Assembly: GCA_018262985.1 (NCBI GenBank)
Contig: JADFDI010000001.1
Location: 592,664-656,663 of the forward strand
From: Spirochaetota bacterium
Lineage (GTDB): Bacteria > Spirochaetota > Spirochaetia > Treponematales > UBA12059
DNA length: 64,000 nucleotides
Direction: 5' to 3'
The translations under genes and the position numbers were made by a program. Shown here one piece after another: positions 8,987 through 17,539 of this stretch (position 1 is its first letter; each line of letters begins with the position of its first letter). The notes beneath the pieces were generated by a model. The model was not told the origin of the DNA. It did not search any database and saw nothing but the letters and a program-made list of their open reading frames with translations.

Positions 8987-9981
8987 GGCCGGACCTGGAC
9001 GCCGCGGCGGCCGCGGAGACGGAGGGCGACGCTCGGACGGCGCTCGTGCCGGGGCGCCCTCCGCACTCGTCGACAGCGGAACCCGGGAAGGGCTCCCGGG
9101 GCGCCGCGCCCGAGCGCGCGGCCGGCTTCATTTTCGCCCTCGTCTCGGCGCTGGGCTTTTCCGCCCTCGGCATCCTGGCGCGCGTAGTGTACGCGGAGGG
9201 GCTCGAACCGTTCCAGGCGCTGGCCTGGCGCTTCCTCGTCGCGGGGACCTCGCTCTGGGTCTGGGTGCTGATCACCGGCCGCGCGCGGGGACTCGGCGGA
9301 AGGCGGCTCGGCAAGCTCGTGCTGCTCGGGTTCGGCTTCGCCCTGCAGGCGGGGCTCTTCTTCTTCGCGGTGGAGGCGGTGGGACCGGCGGCCGCCTCGC
9401 TCCTCCTCTACCTCTACCCGGGCTTCGTGCTCGTCATCGCCGCGTTCGCCTTCCGCCGCAGGCCCACGCTCGCCCAAATCGCCAGCTTCGCGCTTTCCCT
9501 CGCGGGCTGCGCCCTGGCCTTCCTCAGGCCCGGCGCCTGGCCCGCGGGCGGCGTCGCGCTCGGGCTCGTCGTGGCGCTCACCTACGCGGCCTATCTCGCG
9601 GCGGGAGAAAAGGCGCTTCGGGGCGAGGACCCGATAGTCGCCACCGCCGTCCTGATGGCCGTGGCCGCGGCGACCTTCACAACCCTCTCGCTCGCCTCAG
9701 GCGGCCTGCCGCTCCCGAGTCCGAAAGCGGCGCTCGGCCTCGTCGGCATAGCCTTCGTCGCGACCTTGTTGCCGATCACGACCCTGTTCGCCTCGATACG
9801 CCGCATCGGCGCGAGCGACGCGAGCCTCGTCTCCACCGCCGAGCTGCCCGCGACCCTGCTGCTCGCCGCGCTCGCCCTCGGCGAGACCCTCGACGCCCGC
9901 GCGCTCGCCGGCGCCGCCCTCGTGACCGCCGGCGTCGTGCTCATCCACGTCGCCGAGCGACGCAATCCCTCGGAAGCCTGA
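8983..9981 (+). CDS. EamA/DMT-family transporter
   Basis: 332 residues with about ten hydrophobic segments in two homologous halves, as in the drug/metabolite transporter superfamily (EamA domains). Examples are G-F-I-F-A-L-V-S-A-L-G-F-S-A-L-G-I-L-A-R early and L-P-A-T-L-L-L-A-A-L-A-L-G-E-T-L-D-A in the second half. Substrate cannot be told from sequence. The start is placed at GTG, whose last two bases overlap the previous stop (GTGA). The first ~45 residues are an unusual non-membrane Ala/Glu-rich extension, so a later start is possible. Third gene of the glgA run. Confidence 0.85.
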   Translation: MRPDLDAAAAAETEGDARTALVPGRPPHSSTAEPGKGSRGAAPERAAGFIFALVSALGFSALGILARVVYAEGLEPFQALAWRFLVAGTSLWVWVLITGRARGLGGRRLGKLVLLGFGFALQAGLFFFAVEAVGPAAASLLLYLYPGFVLVIAAFAFRRRPTLAQIASFALSLAGCALAFLRPGAWPAGGVALGLVVALTYAAYLAAGEKALRGEDPIVATAVLMAVAAATFTTLSLASGGLPLPSPKAALGLVGIAFVATLLPITTLFASIRRIGASDASLVSTAELPATLLLAALALGETLDARALAGAALVTAGVVLIHVAERRNPSEA

Positions 9982-10032
9982 ACCCCGCCCGCGAAGCGCG
10001 CGACGCCCTCGAGGCAGTCGACGGAGCAGGCG

Positions 10033-10360
10033 GCGCGCGACCGCTTGCAGCGGTCACGGCGCCGAAGCCGCGGAACGGCTTCGGCGATCTCCGCCAGGCC
10101 CCGTCCCGTGGCGCGCACCGCCCCCGCCAAAAGCCTCGCCACGCCCGCGGAGCCCCTTCCGGAGAAAGCGGCGTGAAAGCGCAAACCCGACGAAGCGCCA
10201 CGCGCGGATAAGCAGGACGGCGGGTGACGCGCGAAAACGCGGACCGGCGAGCGATAGCGAGCCGGCCTGTGTTTTCGCGCGTCAGGCCCCGCCCTGTAAT
10301 TCCCTGATGACGCCCTTCGCCGCCTTTCCGGACTTGCCCGCCGCCTATTACGCCAGCGCC
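10033..10360 (+). repeat. Structured repeat family 1, copy 2
   Basis: Full-length copy that fills the gap between the EamA gene and the end of the hybrid kinase. From the left: side hairpin P1 (GACCGCT/AGCGGTC), side hairpin P2 (CGAAGCC/GGCTTCG), a linker, GCGCAAACCCGACGAAG, then the core hairpin with perfect 13-bp stem GACGCGCGAAAAC/GTTTTCGCGCGTC and the conserved loop GAGCGATAGCGAG. It ends with CTGATGACGCCCTTCGCCGC and runs into the last codons of the opposite-strand gene. Bases 10201-10360 match 12979-13138 with one difference. Confidence 0.85.
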
Positions 10361-12261
10361 AGGCGCACGCGCTCCATGAGGAATTCATGGCTGTACGGCT
10401 TGCTGATGAACTCGTCGAAGCCCGCGTTCATGCACGCCGCGCGGTCCTCCGCCGTGGAGTGGCCGGTGAGCGCGAAAGCCTTCACGCGGCCGTCGGCGCC
10501 GGCCTCCAGCGAGCGGATGGTCTTGAGCACGTCGATGCCGGTATGGAAGGGCATGGCGATGTCGAGGATGGCCAGGTCGTAGCGCTCGCGTCCGGCCAGG
10601 TCGATCGCCTCGGCTCCGTCGGCGGCCGCGAGGACCGTGTACCCGGCCTTGCGAAGGAGGAAATCCAGGGTCAGGCGGTTGATGGCGTCGTCCTCCGCGA
10701 TCAACACGGTCCGGTTCGGAGGGAAGGACGGCGACGGAACGGACCCAGGATACCCGGCCGCCCCGTCCTCCCGACCGGGCGGACCCGGCTCGCGGGCGGC
10801 GGATACCCCGCCGGGCTCTTCGCCCCTTTCATGGCCGATCGCGACCGGAATTTCGAAGCCGACCTCGGTGCCTTCGCCCGGTTTGCTGTCGATGGCGACG
10901 GTTCCGCCCAGCGCGGCCACGATGCGCCGGACCGTCCAGAGTCCGAGTCCGAGTCCGCGGTGGCGCTTCGTGTGGCTCGCCTCGGCCTGGAAAAAGCGCT
11001 CGCCGCTCCGTTCGAGCGTCCCGTCATCCATCCCGATGCCCGTGTCCTTCACCGAACCGAGGAGCTTTCCTTCCTCGGCCCGGAGCTCGAGGCTGATCGA
11101 GCCCGAGTCGGTGAACTTGATGGCGTTCGAGAGCAAGGCCTCCAGGACCACGACCAGCGCGCGGGGTCGGAGCTCGAGCTCCTTCCCGGCGATCAGATCC
11201 ACGAGGACGAAGTCCAGGCCCTTGGCCTCGGCCTTGGACCGGTAGCGGGCGATGACGCGGCCGAGCAGCGGACCGAGGGTCGTCCATACCGTTCCTTCGC
11301 TCGCGCCCGGATCCTCGTCCTGCGAAACGAGTACCAGGTCCACGAGCTCCGAGAGATCCTCCGCGGCCGTGAGCAGGTCGCGCGCGCTTTCCCGGGCCGA
11401 TTCGGGGAGTTCCGAGTCAGCGAGCATCCTCGCGATCCCGAGCATGCCCGAGACGGGCGTCCTGAGTTCGTGGCTTGTGTTCGCGAGGAACTCGCGCTCG
11501 CGGACCAGCTGACGCTCGGCCGCGTCCTTGGCGGCTCGGAGCGAGGCTTCGCGCAGGCGCGTCGCTTTCCTCGCCATCCCGAGCACCGCGATCCCCCCGG
11601 TCGAAATGAGGGCGAATGAGGCCATGGCGAGGAGCGAGAGTCGCCCCGAGGCCTCGAGCGAATCGCGGAGCGCCACGAACGCGAGCGCTTCCGCGTAACG
11701 GAGCCGGTCGTTCATTTCGCGCGCGGCGCGCATCGCCTCGAGCGCGGCCCCGCGGAGCGCCGCGGCTCCTTCGGCGGACAGGACGGCGCCGGATCCGAGC
11801 GCGGCGCCTTCGGCGCGGAGGGCTTCGAGCAGGGCCGGAAGCGGACCTTCGAGGGCAGCGAGCGCTTCGCGGAGCGCCGCGATGGTCTCTGGCCGTTCCG
11901 CGGACAGCACCGACTCGAAATAGGCGAGCTTGATGCCGGCGACGTTGGCGTATTGCGCGGCGATGGACACGCGGTAGGAAGCGAGTCTGGACGGGAGCTC
12001 CGCGCCGGGAATGGCCATGAGATCGTCCGAGGCCATTCCCGCGATGCGCAGGGTCATGTCGTGGAGGTGGAAGGCGGTCTCCATGGCGTGTTCCGAAAAA
12101 AGGGCGAAGCGGCGCCGGAGCTCGGCGCGTTGCCACGCGACCGCCACGATGCCGATCGCCGCCAGTACGACGATGGAGACGAGGATTATCCAGAAGGAGT
12201 CGCTTCGTTCCGCGCGCGCGGAGGAGCCTAGTCGGTAACGTCGATCCGGGTGAGCCACCAT
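10348..12261 (-). CDS. Hybrid sensor histidine kinase/response regulator
   Basis: 637 residues. Two membrane segments (about 22-44 and 208-229) flank a ~160-residue helical extracytoplasmic sensor region. The phosphoacceptor box F-L-A-N-T-S-H-E-L-R-T-P has His264. The HATPase_c domain shows N-A-I-K-F-T, D-T-G-I-G-M and G-L-G-L-W-T-V. A C-terminal receiver has I-A-E-D-D, phosphorylatable Asp567 (A-I-L-D-I-A-M-P) and Lys621. The start is uncertain: the ATG used overlaps the upstream lipoprotein gene by 34 bases and has no close ribosome site. The last codons and stop lie inside the structured repeat. No separate DNA-binding output is seen nearby. Likely senses a signal together with the coupled lipoprotein. 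Confidence 0.85.
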   Translation of the reverse strand: MVAHPDRRYRLGSSARAERSDSFWIILVSIVVLAAIGIVAVAWQRAELRRRFALFSEHAMETAFHLHDMTLRIAGMASDDLMAIPGAELPSRLASYRVSIAAQYANVAGIKLAYFESVLSAERPETIAALREALAALEGPLPALLEALRAEGAALGSGAVLSAEGAAALRGAALEAMRAAREMNDRLRYAEALAFVALRDSLEASGRLSLLAMASFALISTGGIAVLGMARKATRLREASLRAAKDAAERQLVREREFLANTSHELRTPVSGMLGIARMLADSELPESARESARDLLTAAEDLSELVDLVLVSQDEDPGASEGTVWTTLGPLLGRVIARYRSKAEAKGLDFVLVDLIAGKELELRPRALVVVLEALLSNAIKFTDSGSISLELRAEEGKLLGSVKDTGIGMDDGTLERSGERFFQAEASHTKRHRGLGLGLWTVRRIVAALGGTVAIDSKPGEGTEVGFEIPVAIGHERGEEPGGVSAAREPGPPGREDGAAGYPGSVPSPSFPPNRTVLIAEDDAINRLTLDFLLRKAGYTVLAAADGAEAIDLAGRERYDLAILDIAMPFHTGIDVLKTIRSLEAGADGRVKAFALTGHSTAEDRAACMNAGFDEFISKPYSHEFLMERVRLALA

Positions 12262-12794
12262 ACGTAGTTGAGCTTGTGCTCCTCCATGTCGACGCCGGGG
12301 AAGGACTCGTGGGGGAAGGCCACCGTCAGGGGACCCTTGTTGCGCTCGTCGGGGAACTCGTCGTAGCGCTTGCCGTCCTCCTCCCATACGAGCGCGTAGC
12401 CGAGCCGACGGAGCTCCTCGAGCGCGATGACGACGGAATAATCGTTCAACGCGACGAGGCGGACCTTGCGGGCGCGCGCGTCGAGGCCGAGCGCTTCGAG
12501 CAGGGGCGCCAACGCCACCCCGCGATACCGCGCCTTTCCGGGGATCCAAGGATCCTCGCTCGTGAACTCGGTCCGCGGAAGCGCCTCGAGAGCCGCCAGC
12601 GAAAGGAACCCGGGTGCGCCCCCGTTCACGAGGCCGGAGAGCTCGACCACCGTATCGGAACCCCGCTCCGCGGTTATGGGGATCTTGTCGGGCCAGCGTT
12701 CCGAGGCGCCGCCCGGAGCTTTGGCGCACGAGAATCCGGACACCAGCGCCAATAAGGCCAGGAGGGACGGCACGCTCCGATGATGGGCACGCAT
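12228..12794 (-). CDS. Lipoprotein with molybdopterin-oxidoreductase-like fold (no Moco cysteine)
   Basis: 188 residues. A short lipoprotein-type signal (L-L-A-L-L-A-L-V-S-G-F-S-C) precedes a single Oxidored_molyb-like domain: W-I-P-G-K-A-R-Y-R-G-V-A-L-A-P-L-L, V-A-L-N-D-Y-S-V-V-I, and a final W-W-L-T-R-I-D-V. In catalytic family members a conserved Cys binds the molybdenum cofactor; here no Cys remains after the lipobox, so a binding rather than enzymatic role is likely. The start was chosen at M-R-A-H-H-R to give the signal peptide. It overlaps the kinase gene downstream, which suggests a periplasmic sensing partner. The family match is moderate. Confidence 0.7.
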   Translation of the reverse strand: MRAHHRSVPSLLALLALVSGFSCAKAPGGASERWPDKIPITAERGSDTVVELSGLVNGGAPGFLSLAALEALPRTEFTSEDPWIPGKARYRGVALAPLLEALGLDARARKVRLVALNDYSVVIALEELRRLGYALVWEEDGKRYDEFPDERNKGPLTVAFPHESFPGVDMEEHKLNYVWWLTRIDVTD

Positions 12795-12833
12795 GGTTCT
12801 ATGGTCGCGGTCCGAAGGGTTCCAGTCAAGTCG

Positions 12834-13138
12834 CCGCGCGACCGCTTGCGGCGCTCGCGGCGCCGAAGCCGAAGAACGGCTTCGGCGATTTCCTCCGGCC
12901 CTGCCTCCAGGCTGGCACCGCACCATGCAGCAATCGTCGGAGCAGGCGGCGTGAAAGCGCAAACCCGGCGAAGCGCCTCGCGCGGATAAGCAGGACGGCG
13001 GGTGACGCGCGAAAATGCGGACCGGCGAGCGATAGCGAGCCGGCCTGTGTTTTCGCGCGTCAGGCCCCGCCCTGTAATTCCCTGATGACGCCCTTCGCCG
13101 CCTTTCCGGACTTGCCCGCCGCCTATTACGCCAGCGCC
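12834..13138 (+). repeat. Structured repeat family 1, copy 3
   Basis: Same order of parts as copy 2: P1 (GCGACCGC/GCGCTCGC, imperfect), P2 (CGAAGCC/GGCTTCG), AAGCGCAAACCCGGCGAAG, then the core hairpin with loop GAGCGATAGCGAG and the CTGATGACGCCCTTCGCC tail. It ends inside the last codons of the opposite-strand unknown gene. The linker between P2 and the core differs from copy 2 in both length and sequence, in contrast to the nearly identical right-hand 160 bp. Confidence 0.85.
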
Positions 13139-13968
13139 TTCGCGAGCTTCGCGAGCTCCCCGTCGTCGACGTCCAGCGGCACGATCGACGGCTCGTCGAA
13201 ACCGGGGGAAAGCACGGCTCCGCCCGCGAGCGACTTCCGCCTGAAGGCGGCGTAGGCTTCCGGGCTTTCGGCGCGCGCGTAGAGGTAGGGACCGCGCCGC
13301 TCGAAGAAGGGCGCGAGCCGCCGGTCGATCTTGCGGTAGAGCGCGTCGGAGTAATCGCGCGCCATGAGGTCGCGGTCGTCGAGGGCGCGCTGGGAGGGAA
13401 AGGTCGAGACGCCCTCGAGCACCTCCCCTTCGAGACGGGCGGCCAGGGCGGCTTCGCCTCCGCCGCGGCCCGCGCGCACCACGAGGCCCGCGCACCCGAG
13501 GGGGCCGGGCAGGGCGGGGGGGCAGAGCAGCACGGGAGCGGCGGCGAGCGCCATCAGGGCCGCCCCGCCCGCGAAGGGCCTGTCGACCGCGCCCGGCGCG
13601 TCCTGAGGCGGCACCGTGGAACGCAGGGCTGGGTCGAAGAGGCGTTCGCGCCGGATTTCCTCGCCGGCCGCGCGCGACCACGCCGCGAGGGCCATCCCGC
13701 AGTCGCGGAAGAGGAAGGCCTTGGCGCCTTCGCCGCCCTTCTTCGCGAGCGCGCGCTCGAGCCGAGCCTGGTAGGCGTCGGGCGCGCTCTTGAGCAGCGC
13801 GCGGTCGAGGGCGTTCTTGGCCCAGGTGCCGGCCAAGCGGCCCTTGGCGCCGACGAAGCCCGCGCCGTCCAGGAAGCGCAGGTCGAGGAAGCGCTCCCCG
13901 TTCCGCGCGTAGAGCCGCCAGGCGCGCATCCGCCCGATAGGCGGCAATTCCCTCAGCAACTCGTCCAT
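13126..13968 (-). CDS. Unknown protein, 280 residues
   Basis: No family recognised. The protein is Ala/Arg/Leu-rich, without signal peptide or clear membrane helices apart from a hydrophobic stretch near residues 135-160 (A-L-M-A-L-A-A-A-P-V-L-L). The N-terminus (R-A-W-R-L-Y-A-R-N-G-E-R-F-L-D-L-R-F-L-D-G) and C-terminus (G-P-Y-L-Y-A-R-A-E-S-P-E-A-Y) are typical soluble sequence. Its start overlaps the end of pcrA by 16 bases, with AAGGTGGA upstream, so it is probably co-translated with the helicase. Its last three codons and stop are provided by structured repeat copy 3. Confidence 0.65.
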   Translation of the reverse strand: MDELLRELPPIGRMRAWRLYARNGERFLDLRFLDGAGFVGAKGRLAGTWAKNALDRALLKSAPDAYQARLERALAKKGGEGAKAFLFRDCGMALAAWSRAAGEEIRRERLFDPALRSTVPPQDAPGAVDRPFAGGAALMALAAAPVLLCPPALPGPLGCAGLVVRAGRGGGEAALAARLEGEVLEGVSTFPSQRALDDRDLMARDYSDALYRKIDRRLAPFFERRGPYLYARAESPEAYAAFRRKSLAGGAVLSPGFDEPSIVPLDVDDGELAKLAKALA

Positions 13969-16163
13969 GATCCACCTTGGCCTTTACCCAGGATTTCCAG
14001 CTTGCTCGTGTATTTCGGGAAGAACTGCAGGACGCGGCCGGTCTCGAAGCGCACGGACACGACGACGCCCGCCTCTCCCGCGGGTTTGACCGCGGTGACG
14101 AAGCCCGAGCCGTGGTCGTCGTGGTAGACGGCGAGCCCGGGCTTCCAAGGCCCCGCGGCGGCCGAGAGGGCGCCCGCGTGCAGGGCGCCGCCCACCGTAT
14201 CGTAGAGGCCCTTCCCGATCTCGCCGAGGAAGATCGAGGGCGGGTTCTCCATTGGCCTGCCGCGGTAGAGCCGGCGACGGCAGCAGACGAGGTGGAGCTC
14301 GTCCTTCGCGCGCGTCGCGGCCACGTAGAAAAGGCGGCGCTGCTCCTCGAGGTCCTCGCCCGAGTCGTCCTCGCGGGGGAAGAGGCCCTGCTCGAGCCCC
14401 GTCACGATGACGCAGGGGAACTCGAGGCCCTTCGTGTTGTGCATGGTGATGAGGGTGACCGCGTCGGAGGCCTCGTCGGCGTCGGCCATGCGGCGGTCGA
14501 GCTCGATGGTCTCGAGGAAGGCCGCGAGTCCCTCGCGGTTCGCCGGCCAGTCGGCGGCCGCGTTGACGAGCTCGTCGATGTTGGCGACCTTCTGCGTCGC
14601 GGCCACGGCGTCCTGTGCCTTGTGGTACTCCACCAGGCCCGAGTCCTTGGCGACGCGCTCGACCACGACGGAGAGCTTCGGCAGGGAGGAGTCGAGGCGG
14701 GGCGAGTCGCCCGCGGGGTCGAAGGGATCCGCGCCCGGCGCGAGGGAAGGGGCGCCGCTTCCGAGCAGCTCCGAGAAGCCGCGCGCCATGGCCACGAAGG
14801 CGGCGACGCCGTTCCGCGTCTTCGCGCTCTTCAGCGTGTCGCGCGCGGCCTCTGCCGCCGCCACGAGGTCGCCCGTCGTTTCGGTCGCCGCCTCGACGAT
14901 GCAGTCGAGGCTCGTGTCGCCGATGCCGCGCGAGGGCTTGTTGACGACGCGGCGGAAGGCCACCTCGTCGCGGGGATTGGACGCGAGCTGGAGCCAGGCC
15001 AGCACGTCCTTCACCTCCTCGCGCTCGTAGAAGCGGACCGAGCCGACGATGCGGTAGGGGATGCCGCGCCGCGCGAAGAACTTCTCGAAGGCGAGGCTCT
15101 GCGCGTTGTTGCGGTAGAGGATGGCCACGTCGGACCAGGAGCCGCCCGAGCGGGCGCGGCGCTCGGCCACGCGCGAGCAGTAGGGCGCTTCCTCGTCGGC
15201 GTCGGCCAGCACGGCCACGGTCGGCTTCGGCCCGCCTTCCTTGACCGCGACGAGGTCCTTGCCGAGGCGCCCGGAGTTCTTCGCGACGACGGAGCCCGCG
15301 ACGTCGAGGATGGCCTGGTGCGAGCGGTAGTTCCGCGTCAGGCGCACCACCTCGGTGCCCGGGAAGATTTCGGGGAAGGAGAGGATGTTGCGGATCTCGG
15401 CGCCGCGGAAACGGTAGATCGATTGATCGTCGTCGCCGACCACGCAGACGTAGGTGTCGGGCCCGGCGAGCGCGCGCAGGAGTTCGTACTGGGCGACGTT
15501 GGTGTCCTGGTACTCGTCCACGAGGATGACGCGGAAGCGCTGCCGGAAGCGGCGGCGGAGGGCCTCGTCCGCCTCGAGCGCGCGCGCGGGCAGGAGTATG
15601 AGGTCGCCGAAGTCGACGTTGCCGGTGGCCCGGAGCCGCTTCTCGTACTCGGCGTAGCGGCGGCGGAAGGCGCGTTCGGTGAACTCGCGCTCGAGCTCCG
15701 GATGGTCCGGGGCCATCGCCTTGTCCTTGGCCCGCGAAACGGCGCGCGCCAGGGTCTGGGCGTCGCGGAGCTGGCCGTCGCCCTCCATCGCCTTGACGAG
15801 CGTCGCCTGGTCGTCGTCGTCGTAGATGGCGAAGTCGGAGCGGAGGCCCAGGGCCGCGGCGTTGCGCCTCAAGAACCAGGCGCCGAAGGAGTGGAAGGTG
15901 CGGATCATGGTCCGCTCGCAGCGGCTCTCGATGGAACGGGCGCGCTCGGCCATCTCGCGCGCGGCCTTGTTGGTGAAGGTGACGGCCAGGATGGACTCGG
16001 GTTCGTAGCCTTTCTCGCGGATCAGCCAGGCTATCTTGGTGGTGATGACGCGCGTCTTGCCCGAGCCCGCGCCCGCGAGGATGAGCAGGCTCCGCCCTTC
16101 GTGCGTGACGGCCGCGAGCTGCTCGGGATTCAAGGGTTCGAGATAGGCGGGCAGGTCGGCCAC
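13953..16163 (-). CDS. pcrA: ATP-dependent DNA helicase, UvrD/PcrA/Rep family
   Basis: 736 residues, normal for PcrA/UvrD. Superfamily 1A 3'-5' helicase motifs appear in order: L-N-P-E-Q-L-A-A-V (Q motif), A-G-A-G-S-G-K-T-R-V (Walker A), T-F-T-N-K-A-A-R-E-M, V-D-E-Y-Q-D-T-N (Walker B), G-D-D-D-Q-S-I-Y-R-F-R-G-A, R-L-T-R-N-Y-R-S, and T-M-H-N-T-K-G-L-E-F with V-A-A-T-R-A near the end. The C-terminus holds a Tudor-like RNA-polymerase-binding segment (G-L-A-V-Y-H-D-D-H-G-S-G-F-V). Acts in excision repair and removal of replication blocks. Start is GTG just after the rimO stop; a TTG three codons earlier overlaps that stop and is an alternative. Confidence 0.93.
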   Translation of the reverse strand: MADLPAYLEPLNPEQLAAVTHEGRSLLILAGAGSGKTRVITTKIAWLIREKGYEPESILAVTFTNKAAREMAERARSIESRCERTMIRTFHSFGAWFLRRNAAALGLRSDFAIYDDDDQATLVKAMEGDGQLRDAQTLARAVSRAKDKAMAPDHPELEREFTERAFRRRYAEYEKRLRATGNVDFGDLILLPARALEADEALRRRFRQRFRVILVDEYQDTNVAQYELLRALAGPDTYVCVVGDDDQSIYRFRGAEIRNILSFPEIFPGTEVVRLTRNYRSHQAILDVAGSVVAKNSGRLGKDLVAVKEGGPKPTVAVLADADEEAPYCSRVAERRARSGGSWSDVAILYRNNAQSLAFEKFFARRGIPYRIVGSVRFYEREEVKDVLAWLQLASNPRDEVAFRRVVNKPSRGIGDTSLDCIVEAATETTGDLVAAAEAARDTLKSAKTRNGVAAFVAMARGFSELLGSGAPSLAPGADPFDPAGDSPRLDSSLPKLSVVVERVAKDSGLVEYHKAQDAVAATQKVANIDELVNAAADWPANREGLAAFLETIELDRRMADADEASDAVTLITMHNTKGLEFPCVIVTGLEQGLFPREDDSGEDLEEQRRLFYVAATRAKDELHLVCCRRRLYRGRPMENPPSIFLGEIGKGLYDTVGGALHAGALSAAAGPWKPGLAVYHDDHGSGFVTAVKPAGEAGVVVSVRFETGRVLQFFPKYTSKLEILGKGQGGSWTSC

Positions 16164-16168
16164 GGCGT

Positions 16169-17539
16169 TCAAGTCCCGACCGGATCGGCCTCGAGGTCCA
16201 CGCCGCGGAGCGCGAAGGTCCGCGCCTTCACGACCGTGCCCGGTTCGAAAGAACCGCGGACCACGCAGAGGCCGTCGACCTCCGGGGCCTGGAACCAGGC
16301 GCGGCCGAGGGAGAAGGCTTCGTCGTTCCCGTTCGCCTCCGCGCCTTCGCCGTCGGGGGCCTCGATGCGCTCCTCGATCAGCACTTCGAATTCGCGCCCG
16401 ACGAAGCGGGTCATGCGTTCCTCGGTGATCGGACCTTGAGCGGCCTCGAGCCCGGCCTTGCGGCGTTCCGCGAGCTTCTTCGGCACCGCGCCCTTCATGG
16501 CGGCCGCCGCCGTGCCTTCTTCCTTCGAGTACGCGAAGGCGCCGAGCCAGTCGAGCCGCGCCCTGTCCTGGAAATCGCGGAGCAGGGCGAAGTCCTCGTC
16601 GGTCTCGCCCGGGAAGCCGACCAGGAAGGTGGAGCGGACGACGGCGTCCGGGAGCCGGGCGCGGATCTTCCCGATCAGGGCCAGGTACGCTTCCGGGTCG
16701 CCCTTCCTTCCCATGGCCTTGAGGATCTTCGGGCTGCCGTGCTGGAAGGGAATGTCGAAGTAGGGCAGCACGCGCGGATCGCGCTCGCAGGCGTCGAGGA
16801 TTTCCAGGGGGAAGCGGTCGGGGTGGATGTAGAGCATGCGCACCCGGAAATCGCCCGGCAGCGCGGAGAGGCGCGAGAGCAGGGCCGGCAGCAGCTGCTC
16901 GCCGCCCGAGTCGCGGCCGTAGCTCCCCAGGTCCTGGCCGATCAGGTCGATCTCGTATACGCCGCGCGCGAGGAGGCTCCCGATCTCGGCGACCACGTCG
17001 TCCACGGGGCGCGAGTCGATGTCGCCGCGTATGAGGGGGATGGCGCAGAAGCTGCATCGATTCGAGCAGCCCTCCGCGATCTTGACGTAGGCGGAGCCCT
17101 TCCAGCCGAAAAGCTCCTTCCGCTCGAGGGGCCGGTAGGGGACGCGCGCCGGAGCCAGCACGGGGCGCGTGCCCGCGAGGGCAGCCTCGGCCGCCTCGAC
17201 CACGCGGGAAAGGTCCGCGTTGCCGAAAACGGCGTCCGCCTCGGAGAGGGCCTCGCCGAGCTCGTCGGGGTAGCGTTGCGAAAGGCAGCCGGCCAGCATG
17301 ACGCGGGCGGACGGCCGGGCGGCCTTGTGGCCGATCACCGCGTCGATACTTTCCTTCTTGGCGCTCTCGATGAAGCCGCAGGAGTTCACCAGGACGAGGT
17401 CGGCCTCGTCGGCGTCGGCGACGCGGGTCCAGCCGGCCGCCACGAGCCGCGTGCCGATCTCCTCCGCGTCGACCTGGTTCTTGGCGCAGCCGTAGAGGTC
17501 GATGAAGAAACGGCGCGAAGCGGCGGCCTTACTCGACAT
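16169..17539 (-). CDS. rimO: Ribosomal protein S12 methylthiotransferase
   Basis: 456 residues. Radical-SAM methylthiotransferase that modifies Asp88/89 of S12. The N-terminal UPF0004 domain has G-C-A-K-N-Q-V-D (Cys18) and V-N-S-C-G-F. The radical-SAM cluster motif is C-S-N-R-C-S-F-C followed by A-I-P-L-I-R-G. A C-terminal TRAM domain closes the protein. G-C-A-K-N-Q-V-D and the A-I-P-L-I-R-G context point to RimO rather than the tRNA enzyme MiaB. The ATG overlaps the stop of the upstream rodZ-like gene by 11 bases. Confidence 0.93.
   Translation of the reverse strand: MSSKAAASRRFFIDLYGCAKNQVDAEEIGTRLVAAGWTRVADADEADLVLVNSCGFIESAKKESIDAVIGHKAARPSARVMLAGCLSQRYPDELGEALSEADAVFGNADLSRVVEAAEAALAGTRPVLAPARVPYRPLERKELFGWKGSAYVKIAEGCSNRCSFCAIPLIRGDIDSRPVDDVVAEIGSLLARGVYEIDLIGQDLGSYGRDSGGEQLLPALLSRLSALPGDFRVRMLYIHPDRFPLEILDACERDPRVLPYFDIPFQHGSPKILKAMGRKGDPEAYLALIGKIRARLPDAVVRSTFLVGFPGETDEDFALLRDFQDRARLDWLGAFAYSKEEGTAAAAMKGAVPKKLAERRKAGLEAAQGPITEERMTRFVGREFEVLIEERIEAPDGEGAEANGNDEAFSLGRAWFQAPEVDGLCVVRGSFEPGTVVKARTFALRGVDLEADPVGT

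Noticed and set aside
10033-13138. Structured repeats as integron attC sites
   Set aside because: Placement 3' of genes fits, but I find no consistent R'/R'' core (GTTRRRY / RYYYAAC), units are 2-3 kb, and no integrase gene lies in the window. Kept as an analogy only.
13977-16439. 820-codon plus-strand open frame
   Set aside because: Antisense to pcrA, which has complete helicase motifs; no domain recognisable in the shadow frame.
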